NCBI GenBank assembly: GCA_030603035.1
Contig: JAUVYQ010000006.1
Location: 1 to 39,443, forward strand
Reading direction: 5' to 3'
Length of the DNA: 39,443 nucleotides
Source: Phycisphaerae bacterium
GTDB taxonomy: Bacteria > Planctomycetota > Phycisphaerae > Sedimentisphaerales > SG8-4
This document shows positions 1 through 6,486 of this stretch, piece by piece. Position 1 is the first letter of the stretch; each line of letters begins with the position of its first letter. The notes under the pieces were generated by a model. It was not told the origin of the DNA. It searched no databases and was given only the letters and a program-made list of their open reading frames with translations. Both the position numbers and the translations under genes were made by a program.

Positions 1-251
1 CGACTGAAAAATTGTTGAGTGAGGGCCATAACTGCAGTGGGAGCATTCCGCAAAGATACCAGTGGCAGATATCCGGTAAAACCACCGGAGTGGGTGCTTC
101 AGAGCTAAGGGTTTCATATTTCAATTAACTTTAATTAACAGTTCAGACTGGGCTTGTGAAAGGAGGTGGATTATAATACTCCCCAAAAACTGGGCGCATA
201 ATTAAGGTGGATTTGTCGCCTGAGACGATAACAGTTTCAGGAGACAAATTT

Positions 252-542
252 ATGAAAAACAAAAGACGTAATCACAGTGCTCAGTTTAAGGCAAAAGTCG
301 CACTTGCAGCGGCTAAAGGCGAAATGACGATAGCTGAACTGGCCAGTAAGTTTGAGGTTCATCCTAATCAGGTGACTCAATGGAAGAAGCGGCTGCTTGA
401 GTCTGTGCCGGATATATTCTCTCGTTCTCGGCAGCGAGATCGGCAGAAGCAGGGTGAGCTGACAGAACATTTGTATCAGCAGATAGGCCAGTTAAAAGTA
501 GAGCTTGACTGGCTCAAAAAAAAATCTGGATTTGACGCTTGA
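252..542 (+). CDS. IS3-family transposase OrfA (helix-turn-helix subunit)
   Basis: This 96-residue protein is the DNA-binding part of an IS3 transposase. An HTH covers about residues 12-45 (FKAKVALAAAKGEMTIAELA, then a second helix with HPNQVTQWKK), followed by a leucine-rich coiled coil ending ELDWLKKK, as expected for OrfA. I chose ATG 252 because AGGAG lies 8 bases upstream; an in-frame GTG at 207 lies in the inverted-repeat region and is less likely. The 3' end contains a run of nine A (516-524), where IS3 elements normally shift frame to make the OrfAB fusion. Confidence 0.88.
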   Translation: MKNKRRNHSAQFKAKVALAAAKGEMTIAELASKFEVHPNQVTQWKKRLLESVPDIFSRSRQRDRQKQGELTEHLYQQIGQLKVELDWLKKKSGFDA

Positions 543-1470
543 GCAAAAGCGTAAGGCAATTGAGCCGGGACACAGGCAGATAGCGATTTATAGGCAATGC
601 GAATTGCTGGGGTTGAGTCGAAGCAGTTTGTATTATAAACCTTGTCGGGATGCGCGATACAGTGAGCAATTAATGAGATTGTTAGATGAACAATATATCG
701 AGACGCCGTTTTACGGCATTGACAAGATGACCGAATGGCTACGTCGCCAAGGCCACTATGTCAATCATAAGAGAGTTCGACGGCTGATGCGTCAGATGGG
801 CTTAGAAGCTGTTTATCCGCGGCGAAAGCGTGGTTTGAGCATGCCGGACAAGGAGCATAAGATATACCCATACCTGCTTAAAGGCATGCAGATTGAACGA
901 GCCGATCAGGTTTGGTCGGCGGATATAACATATATCCGGATGTATCGCGGCTGGCTTTATCTGGTAGCGGTGATGGACTGGTTCAGCCGTTATGTTCTTA
1001 GTTGGGAAGTGTCGGTAACATTGGAGTCGGAGTTTTGTGTTTCGGCCTTGGAGCAGGCATTGAGCTTTGGCAGACCGGAGATATTCAACACGGACCAGGG
1101 CAGCCAGTTTACCTCGATAGATTTTACAAAGATATTGCTGAATGCAAGTGTTCAAATCAGTATGGATGGCAAAGGCCGAGTATTTGATAATATTTTTTCA
1201 GAGCGTTTATGGCGAACAGTGAAAGTAGAGGAGGTTTATCTGCGGGACTATCAAACGGTGGCCGAGGCGACATATAGCCTGGGTCGATATTTTGAGTTTT
1301 ATAATAACCAGCGATTGCACCAGGCTTTGGGCTACCGCACCCCAGCCGAGGTGTACGGCGTAGCCGTTGGCACTCCGGTCGCCCTCCGGGCTCCCTTCGT
1401 TCCAACTGCTTTAACATACGGTGATGAATCCACCTTAAAAACCCCAAGTTTTTGTCTTGACAATGGGTAG
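505..1470 (+). CDS. IS3-family transposase OrfB (DDE integrase)
   Basis: This is the catalytic half of the transposase. It has an HTH_21-type segment at about residues 55-100 and an rve integrase core. Visible catalytic residues are D140 (SADITYI), D197 (NTDQGSQF) and E233 (FSERLWR), with the usual NNQRLHQALGYRTPAE near the end, so the core looks intact. The last 30 or so residues read through the right inverted repeat. The frame begins inside orfA. It is +1 (or -2) relative to orfA rather than the -1 usual for IS3, so fusion would need transcriptional slippage on the A9 run or an unusual shift; otherwise the copy carries a one-base change in the run. Confidence 0.9.
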   Translation: MTGSKKNLDLTLEQKRKAIEPGHRQIAIYRQCELLGLSRSSLYYKPCRDARYSEQLMRLLDEQYIETPFYGIDKMTEWLRRQGHYVNHKRVRRLMRQMGLEAVYPRRKRGLSMPDKEHKIYPYLLKGMQIERADQVWSADITYIRMYRGWLYLVAVMDWFSRYVLSWEVSVTLESEFCVSALEQALSFGRPEIFNTDQGSQFTSIDFTKILLNASVQISMDGKGRVFDNIFSERLWRTVKVEEVYLRDYQTVAEATYSLGRYFEFYNNQRLHQALGYRTPAEVYGVAVGTPVALRAPFVPTALTYGDESTLKTPSFCLDNG

Positions 1471-1475
1471 GGGTA

Positions 1476-1978
1476 TATAATGCCCTATTTGGCGAAATAG
1501 ATAAGTGCTTATGTCCGTCTTATTATTAGCAGGCGTCAAGGTCAGGTTTCACACTGTTACGGGCGCAGGCCACGGAAGATTTAACAGCCCCCAGGTCGAT
1601 AAAATGGTGGATGACTTCTTTGACAGGCACCTCAAGCCCCGTAACACTGGGCCGTGAACAAACTACTAAATAAATAAATTTTTCCTTGACAGCGCGGAGT
1701 GCATCTGGTAACATTTACTTCTTAGTAACCGTTCATTTTGTAGAGGTTTGGCCACCGTCTCACGGGCGGTGGCCTTTCCTTTTTCAGCTAACATTTTTCA
1801 GCCTCCTTCATTGCTTACCACGTTTTGCGGTCAGGCGCACCAGCGGGTATTAGAAGGCAGGATTTTACGGTAAATATCCTTGCCTGTCAGCAGGATAAGG
1901 CATATAATCGTATCGGCTTTGGTTTGTTTGCCAAACGCAGAAAGGTGAAATAAATGAGATTCTAAAAGGAGAATTAAA
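1476..1978. other. Intergenic region right of the IS element
   Basis: I see no convincing gene in these 500 bases. A 62-codon minus-strand frame (1526-1714) has no ribosome binding site and no recognisable motif. The stretch holds one clear intrinsic terminator (1750-1784), a small hairpin near 1856-1884 (GGCAGGAT against ATCCTTGCC), and just before the next gene a short frame ending GFGLFAKRRKVK, which resembles the basic end of a PEP-CTERM tail. Confidence 0.6.
1750..1784 (+). terminator. Intrinsic terminator
   Basis: GGCCACCG (1750-1757) pairs with CGGTGGCC (1767-1774) around a 9-base loop, followed by TTTCCTTTTT. The gene it once ended is not evident; it lies between the IS element and the hypothetical gene at 1979. 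Confidence 0.7.
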
Positions 1979-2575
1979 ATGAAAAAATTACTGTTCATAT
2001 CTACTGTCTTAACGATTTTGTTATTACCAAATACTTCTGCAACGAAATCACGAACTCAAGTTAAAAAGCCTATTGACTATCCAAAATATTCGACCACAGT
2101 CGAATTACGGATTACTGCTGATGATGAAAAAATTAAAAATGAAGTTTATAGTTATATTAGCAGAGAAGTTCGGTCGCTTGGCGATGTTCGAGAAACCAAT
2201 GATAATGATGGGGATTGGCTTATTTGGATTATAGCCCACAAAGTCCACCTTGCAACTGGAGAATATGTTGGTTTTGCATTATCCACAGTTATTTCACGCC
2301 GTTGTTATATGGCAGAAGTTTTTGCCTTACTCAAAAAATTGGATGCTTTGAGCAAGAAAGAAAAATCTTATTGGCCGCCCAATTATGCCCTTTCTGGGCT
2401 TTATTGGCTTAGACATCACAAAATTGTGATTGGCAGCCAAAGCAACTTACAAGAACTATGCCAAAAGACAATTATAGATTTTGATGCTGAACATTTAAGG
2501 CCAGACAGAGAACGCTACGAGCGCTTTCGCCAACAGCAACTAATAAAACAATCAACTTTTCAAAGAGCAAAATAA
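1979..2575 (+). CDS. Hypothetical secreted protein
   Basis: I do not recognise this 198-residue protein. Residues 1-21 (MKK, hydrophobic stretch LLFISTVLTILLL, then TSA) look like a Sec signal peptide, so the mature protein is probably extracytoplasmic. The rest is soluble and mixed alpha/beta, with a basic C-terminus (DRERYERFRQQQ). AAAGGAG lies about 9 bases before the ATG, a strong ribosome binding site. It is the first of several small stand-alone genes between the IS element and 3.65 kb, an accessory zone. No catalytic motif is visible. Confidence 0.7.
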   Translation: MKKLLFISTVLTILLLPNTSATKSRTQVKKPIDYPKYSTTVELRITADDEKIKNEVYSYISREVRSLGDVRETNDNDGDWLIWIIAHKVHLATGEYVGFALSTVISRRCYMAEVFALLKKLDALSKKEKSYWPPNYALSGLYWLRHHKIVIGSQSNLQELCQKTIIDFDAEHLRPDRERYERFRQQQLIKQSTFQRAK

Positions 2576-2580
2576 ATTAG

Positions 2581-2691
2581 ATGCAATTTGTCTTAAAATT
2601 GTTTTTTGGTAAAATTCTGGCTGGCCATTTTCGCGCTGGACAATTGCTGCTCGGCTTTGGTTCGGTGATGTTGAGAAGGAAACAATACTAA
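2581..2691 (+). other. Short frame ending in an orphan PEP-CTERM-like tail
   Basis: ATG 2581 opens a 36-codon frame. Its last 17 residues (LLLGFGSVMLRRKQY, then stop) look like the hydrophobic segment plus arginine cluster of a PEP-CTERM sorting signal. No Pro-Glu-Pro motif and no good ribosome binding site precede it. It may be a decayed 3' end of a surface protein gene or, less likely, a real small membrane peptide. Related tails follow at 3082, 3423 and 3601. Confidence 0.4.
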
Positions 2692-2739
2692 AAATTCCAA
2701 GCTGATTCACAGAATATCAGAATCGAAAGGCAAGTAACT

Positions 2740-3081
2740 ATGGCTGTTAAACTTAAAGATTTTGTTTCGGGAACATTGAAAAACATAATTGTGGGAGTCG
2801 AAGATGCACAAAAGGCATCCAAAGAAAAAGGCGCCATAATAAATCCCAGGGACTATTTCGAAGATCATACTAAAAAGCACATTTACCAGGCAGGCAGGTT
2901 GGTTGAACACGTGGAGTTCGATGTTGCTGTTACAACAAGTGAGGAGAAGGAAAGCAAGGGCGGTCTGGGAGTATTCGTGGCGGGAATAGGTGTAGGTGCT
3001 CAGGGCAAATCCGATTCCTTAAGTAGCTCCGTAAGCCGTATCAAATTTTCTGTACCTGTTGTATTGCCAGTACAGGATTAA
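2740..3081 (+). CDS. Small Trypco2-like domain protein
   Basis: The protein has 113 residues. The C-terminal half (about 58-110) shows the pattern VEFDVAVTTSEE, a glycine-rich turn (GGLGVFVAGIGVGA), then SSSVSRIKFSVPVVLP. That two-strand, glycine-loop, strand layout resembles the Trypco2 domain, a small domain often encoded next to trypsin-like proteases or NTPases in predicted bacterial conflict systems. This is resemblance from memory and not a profile match. No protease or NTPase partner is adjacent. The GGCAAG 12 bases upstream of the ATG is a weak ribosome binding site. The in-frame stop is followed directly, in the same frame, by a PEP-CTERM-like tail (3082-3144). Confidence 0.6.
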   Translation: MAVKLKDFVSGTLKNIIVGVEDAQKASKEKGAIINPRDYFEDHTKKHIYQAGRLVEHVEFDVAVTTSEEKESKGGLGVFVAGIGVGAQGKSDSLSSSVSRIKFSVPVVLPVQD

Positions 3082-3144
3082 GCCAGAGCCATCGCTCTCT
3101 TGCTGCTCAGCTTTTGTGCGGTGATGTTGAGAAAAAAACGCTGA
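3082..3144 (+). other. Orphan PEP-CTERM-like tail, in frame after a stop
   Basis: After the TAA of the gene at 2740, the same frame continues as ARAIALLLLSFCAVMLRKKR and then TGA. This is a good hydrophobic anchor with a basic end. The shifted text CCAGAGCCA at 3083-3091 would encode PEP in another frame, so one indel separates it from a full PEP-CTERM motif. It is either a degraded surface-protein end or a tail reached by stop-codon readthrough. Confidence 0.45.
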
Positions 3145-3239
3145 AATATAGGCCAGAATCGGCTCTATTTCCGCTTGATTTATACCTTAAAAAAAGTACA
3201 ATTCTATCAAGTTTTCAGGGAAATCTTTCAGGGGATATG

Positions 3240-3422
3240 GAAATGCAAGTGGAGCTAAAAAACAATAAGTTGATTATCACGATTGACGTAAATCCGAAAC
3301 CGACACCATCAGCAAGCGGTAAAACATTGGTTATAGCCAGTTCGCATGGCAATCAGCAGACAGCGGTAATGATTGACGGCAAGCCTGTAATTGTCGGCGT
3401 AAACGCCTATATCCGAAAGTAA
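3240..3422 (+). CDS. Small conserved hypothetical protein (61 aa)
   Basis: From ATG 3240 the protein begins MEMQVELKNNKLIITIDV and continues with PTPSASGKTLVIASSHGN and a VIVGVNAYI ending. I recall similar 60-residue beta-rich proteins (KLIITID...PSxSGKTLVIASSxGN...VGxNAYI) in diverse bacteria, without a known function. The frame is open back to 3114, but the region 3114-3239 overlaps the preceding tail and looks non-coding. TTTCAGGGGAT just upstream could serve as a ribosome binding site. No signal peptide or membrane segment is present. Confidence 0.65.
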   Translation, partial: EMQVELKNNKLIITIDVNPKPTPSASGKTLVIASSHGNQQTAVMIDGKPVIVGVNAYIRK

Positions 3423-3503
3423 AAAGGTCGGGCGTTTTTAGCCAAACCACCTACCCTCTTCCTGCTCGCTCTGGGTGCGGTGCTTTTGAAAAAATATACT
3501 TGA
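3423..3503 (+). other. Orphan PEP-CTERM-like tail, in frame after a stop
   Basis: Directly after the TAA of the 61-residue gene, the same frame reads KGRAFLAKPPTLFLLALGAV, then LLKKYT and TGA. PPTLFLLALGAVLLKK is a convincing PEP-CTERM-like anchor. It is the second tail in this array that stays in frame with the upstream gene across one stop codon. Confidence 0.45.
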
Positions 3504-3535
3504 CTTGACTGGCAAACAGGCTAAAATATATTTAT

Positions 3536-3597
3536 CATAGCCCCTGCCTTTCCTCCGCATTTGTCCTCCGACAAACATGCAGGTAGGGGCTTTTTAT
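3536..3597 (+). terminator. Intrinsic terminator
   Basis: AGCCCCTGCCT pairs with AGGTAGGGGCT (one mismatch) around a long C/T-rich loop, followed by TTTTTATATT. It closes the cassette-like run of small genes. Confidence 0.7.
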
Positions 3598-3600
3598 ATT

Positions 3601-3645
3601 CTCTTGGCTGGCTTTGGTGCGGCGATGTTGAAGAGGAAACGCTAA
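3601..3645 (+). other. Orphan PEP-CTERM-like tail
   Basis: This frame reads LLAGFGAAMLKRKR and then TAA, right after the terminator at 3536-3597 and with no gene in front. It is the fourth tail in 1.1 kb. Nucleotide similarity to the tail at 2644 is plain (GGCTTTGGTnCGGnGATGTTGA), so they share ancestry. Confidence 0.45.
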
Positions 3646-3654
3646 AGAAATAAG

Positions 3655-3938
3655 CTCTGTTTTCCTTTACGTGTGGCTGCTATTGGTTAATCCTCGTACA
3701 GCAGACCTAATCACTGTGCGAGACCACCCCAAATCGCTGCAGAGTAAACCTGTGCCCTTGACTGGGCATATCTGAGCATTGGCAAGGACAAGGTTGAGAC
3801 GTCGGGTAACCTGCGGGCCGTACGGCTTTCGGGAAAGACCCTCAGCGTGGAGGAGCCCGGCAATTTACTCCGGTAGTTTGTCGGAGCAAACTGACGGGGC
3901 CGGAAAATCGGGAAAGAGGCAAACTTAACAGAAGTTTT
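3655..3938 (+). ncRNA. Possibly structured non-coding segment upstream of the 2H gene
   Basis: This stretch has no gene but has several hairpins: TGCCC/GGGCA (near 3756-3771), GCCGTACGGC, and AGTTTG/CAAACT around TCGGAG (near 3876-3893). GTGCGAG near 3717 resembles a group II intron 5' end (GTGYG), but there is no domain V (GAGC...GTTC) and no intron protein, so at best it would be an intron relic. It could also be the leader or an sRNA of the downstream 2H phosphoesterase gene. No known RNA family was recognised with certainty. Confidence 0.25.
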
Positions 3939-3952
3939 ATTTCAGGTGAAAT

Positions 3953-4558
3953 ATGGCCCGAATAGCAATTGATGTTGTGTTATTACCTTCAGACAAGATG
4001 ACCGATTATGCAATCGAGGTAAATAGAGGGCTGCTCAAAACGTTTGATAATAAAATAATCCTCAATTATGAGAATTGTTTGCCCCATATTTCCTTAGCTA
4101 TGGGTTGTATCGATGAAAAAGACATTCCTGATATCGAGAAAATTTTACAAGACATCGCAAAAAAGTATTCTTTCAAGGAGCTAAGAGTTGTTGATATTCG
4201 TTCTGAAACAATTCCAGCCGGCAAAAAGGTGTCGGGTTTTAAGATAGAAAAAACAAAAGAGCTTCAATTGCTTCACGAAGAGGTTATGCAAAGACTCGCA
4301 CCATATCTTACCTATGATGTAACTACAGGTATGCTATTTTCCCCTCCCGAAGTTGAGCAAGCAACTTTATCCTGGATTAAGAACTATCCGGAAAAATCGA
4401 GTTTTGAAAATTTTTCTCCCCATATAACGATTGGATTCGGCGAAACAGATAAAGTCGAGCTTCCGATAAGATTCGCTGCTTCAAAACTTGCTTTATGTCA
4501 CCTGGGAAATTATTGCACCTGCAGAAAAATTCTTGTATCAATTGAATTTGAAAGTTGA
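3953..4558 (+). CDS. 2H phosphoesterase (LigT / 2'-5' RNA ligase-like)
   Basis: The protein has 201 residues and two copies of the family signature H-x-[ST]: PHISLAMG (H45, S47) and PHITIGFG (H157, T159). These form the paired histidine active site of 2H enzymes, which act on 2',3'-cyclic phosphates or 2'-5' bonds in RNA or nucleotides. The length is normal for the family and no fusion domain is present. AGGTGAA sits 6 bases before the ATG. The gene stands alone, downstream of a possibly structured non-coding stretch and convergent with the STAS gene. The substrate cannot be told from sequence. Confidence 0.85.
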   Translation: MARIAIDVVLLPSDKMTDYAIEVNRGLLKTFDNKIILNYENCLPHISLAMGCIDEKDIPDIEKILQDIAKKYSFKELRVVDIRSETIPAGKKVSGFKIEKTKELQLLHEEVMQRLAPYLTYDVTTGMLFSPPEVEQATLSWIKNYPEKSSFENFSPHITIGFGETDKVELPIRFAASKLALCHLGNYCTCRKILVSIEFES

Positions 4559-4571
4559 GTGGGACCCCGTT

Positions 4572-4598
4572 CGTCCATCCTCCATCCTACATCGTCGG
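4572..4598 (+). repeat. Degenerate 7-nt tandem array
   Basis: Units CGTCCAT, CCTCCAT, CCTACAT and CGTCGGG follow each other in exact register right after the stop of the 2H gene. This is one of the period-7 arrays of this window. Confidence 0.6.
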
Positions 4599-4619
4599 GC
4601 GGCGGACGAGCCACCTTGG

Positions 4620-4955
4620 TTAATTGACCGTCTGCAAGCCGGCCAGGGCAACGGACTTATCATCAGCAAGTTCAAAAATTCTATCAAGGGCGGTTACCTT
4701 AAAGATGCCTCTGGTTGGAGCGGCAACGCTGCAAAAAACAAGCCGATGCCCACAATCGGCCAACACCTTGCGCAGCTTCAGCAGCTTCGAGAGGCTTGAA
4801 GAAGTTACAATATCGACTTTGGAAAAATCAATTACCACATTACAGTCATCTCTGTCGCGCACGACTTCAGTAACGCTTATGAGCTCATCGGCCATTTCCG
4901 GTTCCTGGGGCAGGTCCACGAGGACGATATTCTCCGACAATTCTTGAATCCCCAT
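4620..4955 (-). CDS. STAS-domain protein (anti-anti-sigma factor-like)
   Basis: The 111-residue protein is a single STAS domain like SpoIIAA or RsbV. Its core reads NVVIDFSKVDIVTSSSLSKL, where the serines at 52-54 occupy the place of the phosphorylated serine (usually D-S-S-G). A second strand-helix follows (HRLVFCSVAAPTRGIFKVT). Known members are switched by a serine kinase and release a sigma factor; some bacterial ones instead act in phosphorelays or membrane complexes. No kinase, phosphatase or sigma partner lies next to it. The ATG is preceded by AGAGGAG about 7 bases away, a strong ribosome binding site. Confidence 0.85.
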   Translation of the reverse strand: MGIQELSENIVLVDLPQEPEMADELISVTEVVRDRDDCNVVIDFSKVDIVTSSSLSKLLKLRKVLADCGHRLVFCSVAAPTRGIFKVTALDRIFELADDKSVALAGLQTVN

Positions 4956-5068
4956 TGTAAATCTCCTCTTTTAGACAGGATAACAGGATAAAACAAGATA
5001 AAAAAAACCTGAGTTTCAAATGTTGTATCGGCACAAGTTTAGGCCGGGTTAAGCAAAAAATTAAGCTG

Positions 5069-5227
5069 CCCAAGCTGACCGATTTTAAGCCAGATATTGA
5101 CGTAAATATTGTTCCAATAAGACCATAGTAGGATTTGTCATTCCTGCGGGGAGCAGGAATCTAAATCTATTAGAATGCATTTTTGTTTCCTCTGAAAACA
5201 AACTTCACCGGAACCGGTCAGTTTGAG
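5069..5227 (+). mobile_element. MITE-like element, copy 1
   Basis: This roughly 159-bp non-coding element begins with CCCAAGCTGACCGATTT and ends with the inverted counterpart AACCGGTCAGTTTGAG. It has a central hairpin ATTCCTGC...GCAGGAAT. A closely similar copy lies in inverted orientation at 30981-31138 and a broken one at 16552-16733. It has no coding capacity, so it would need a transposase acting in trans. It sits just upstream of the TRAP transporter genes. Confidence 0.75.
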
Positions 5228-5454
5228 TATACAAATTGATTTACTTTTTTTATAATAGCGTGTATAGATGTGAGCAAGACATCGCAGGAAAAAACCGAAT
5301 GAACCCCGTTAGAGGGACCCCGCTTGCCCCCCTGCTTCTGCCGAGAGGCATCCTGTGGATTGCGAAGCAAACCGGGGGGCTTTGCGGGAACCCAAATTCT
5401 ATGACAAGCAATAATATGATACAAACTCCGTTAAAAGAGAGTCCACAACTCCTG
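5228..5454. other. Leader region of the TRAP operon
   Basis: The frame of the binding-protein gene is open back to 5236, but the codons up to about 5400 do not look like protein. They are G/C-block DNA with short inverted pieces (ACCCCGTTAGAGGGACCCCG and CAAACCGGGGGGCTTTGCGG). A TATAAT is present at 5251-5256 without a well-placed -35. In-frame ATGs occur at 5401, 5416 and 5455. Confidence 0.4.
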
Positions 5455-6486
5455 ATGGGGCAAAAGGGGAAAATTTCTAACGCGGTGTTGCACAAACGTT
5501 TTTTTGCAGTTGTCCTTATCGGCGCCAGCGTTTTTCTGGGCGGATGTAGAGAGCGGAATGTCAATTTTGTAACAATCGGCACAGGAGGGGTAACAGGAAT
5601 CTATTATCCTACCGGTGTCGCTATAAGTCGAATGGTTAATAAGAAATTTGACCGATACAGGATTAAAGCAACTGTTGAATCAACGAGCGGTTCTGTATTC
5701 AATGTTAATGCAGTGTTAAATGGAGATTTGGTGTTTGGTATTGTTCAATCGGACAGACAATATCAGGCGTATAACGGACTTGCTGAGTGGTCCAGACTCG
5801 GAAAACAAACAGAGCTCAGGTCTGTATTTTCAATTCACCCCGAATCAATTACCTTAGTTGCATCAGAAAAGAGCGGTATCAGGGAAATTAAGGATTTGAA
5901 AGCCAAAAGGGTCAATCTTGGAAATCCAGGGTCCGGACATTTACAGAACTCAAAGGATGTATTGGAAGCAGCAGGACTTACTGAGCGGGAACTCTCTGCA
6001 GAATATGTTAAAGCCGTAGAGGCACCCGGATTATTGCAGGATGAAAGGGTCGATGCTTTTTTCTATACAGTGGGACATCCCAGCAGTAACATTAAAGAAG
6101 CAACATCCGGGAGAATTAAGGTGTTTATTGTACCTATCGAAGGTCCGGATATAGATAAGATGCTTAAAAAGTATCCTTACTATGCGAAATCGAAAATACC
6201 GCATTCATTTTATCGCTACGCATTAAATACTGAAGATATTGAAACAATTGGTGTAAAGGCAACCTTTGTTACGTCAAAGAAGGTGGATGAGGATATTGTC
6301 TATGCTATAACGAAAGAGGTATTTGAAAACTTTGAGGACTTCAAAGCTCTTCATCCGGCTTACAAGGTGCTGACAAAGGAAAACATGCTCAAGGGACTGT
6401 CCGCTCCCATCCACAAAGGTGCTTTAAGGTACTATCGACAAACCGGTCTTGATAAATATATAGATCCGAACCTCATAATTGACTAA
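5455..6486 (+). CDS. TAXI-family TRAP transporter substrate-binding lipoprotein
   Basis: This is the periplasmic receptor of a TRAP transporter of the TAXI type. The N-terminus is a lipoprotein signal: basic residues, FFAVVLIGASVFLGG, then Cys in a lipobox. The mature part starts with VTIGTGGVTGIYYPTGVAIS, the TAXI hallmark, then STSGSVFNVNAVLNGDL and FGIVQSDRQYQAYNG. I prefer ATG 5455, which gives a 31-residue lipoprotein signal; ATG 5401 would also work. The stop codon abuts the permease ATG with no spacer, so the two are co-translated. The substrate is unknown; characterised TAXI members bind glutamate/glutamine-like or other organic acids. Confidence 0.92.
   Translation: MGQKGKISNAVLHKRFFAVVLIGASVFLGGCRERNVNFVTIGTGGVTGIYYPTGVAISRMVNKKFDRYRIKATVESTSGSVFNVNAVLNGDLVFGIVQSDRQYQAYNGLAEWSRLGKQTELRSVFSIHPESITLVASEKSGIREIKDLKAKRVNLGNPGSGHLQNSKDVLEAAGLTERELSAEYVKAVEAPGLLQDERVDAFFYTVGHPSSNIKEATSGRIKVFIVPIEGPDIDKMLKKYPYYAKSKIPHSFYRYALNTEDIETIGVKATFVTSKKVDEDIVYAITKEVFENFEDFKALHPAYKVLTKENMLKGLSAPIHKGALRYYRQTGLDKYIDPNLIID

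Larger units (their letters stand above)
175..1475 (+). mobile_element. IS3-family insertion sequence
   Basis: The element holds two overlapping transposase frames. Both ends carry related sequence in opposite orientation: the left end has AAAAACTGGG followed by TTAAGGTGGATT near 187-214, and the right end has the reverse complement of TTAAGGTGGATT near 1427-1440 followed by CCCCAAGTTTTTG. The two ends differ by a short gap, so the exact boundaries and any target duplication cannot be fixed by eye; TATAAT occurs just outside each side. The right end carries TTGACA pointing outward, with TATAAT 13 bases further on, which is too close for a standard promoter. The DNA left of the element (1-174) has only short broken reading frames. 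Confidence 0.88.

Noticed and set aside
1457..1481. Outward promoter at the right IS end (TTGACA and TATAAT)
   Set aside because: The spacing is 13 bases, too short for a normal sigma-70 promoter.
1526..1714. 62-codon minus-strand frame
   Set aside because: It has no ribosome binding site or family resemblance and lies in a non-coding spacer.
2581..3645. Integron cassette array with attC sites
   Set aside because: Small genes separated by similar repeats suggested cassettes, but the repeats translate as PEP-CTERM tails, have no paired RYYYAAC/GTTRRRY boxes and no integrase is near.
4978..5010. ACAGGATAACAGGATAAAACAAGATAAA as another 7-nt array
   Set aside because: The steps are 8 and 10 bases, so it does not fit the period-7 class.
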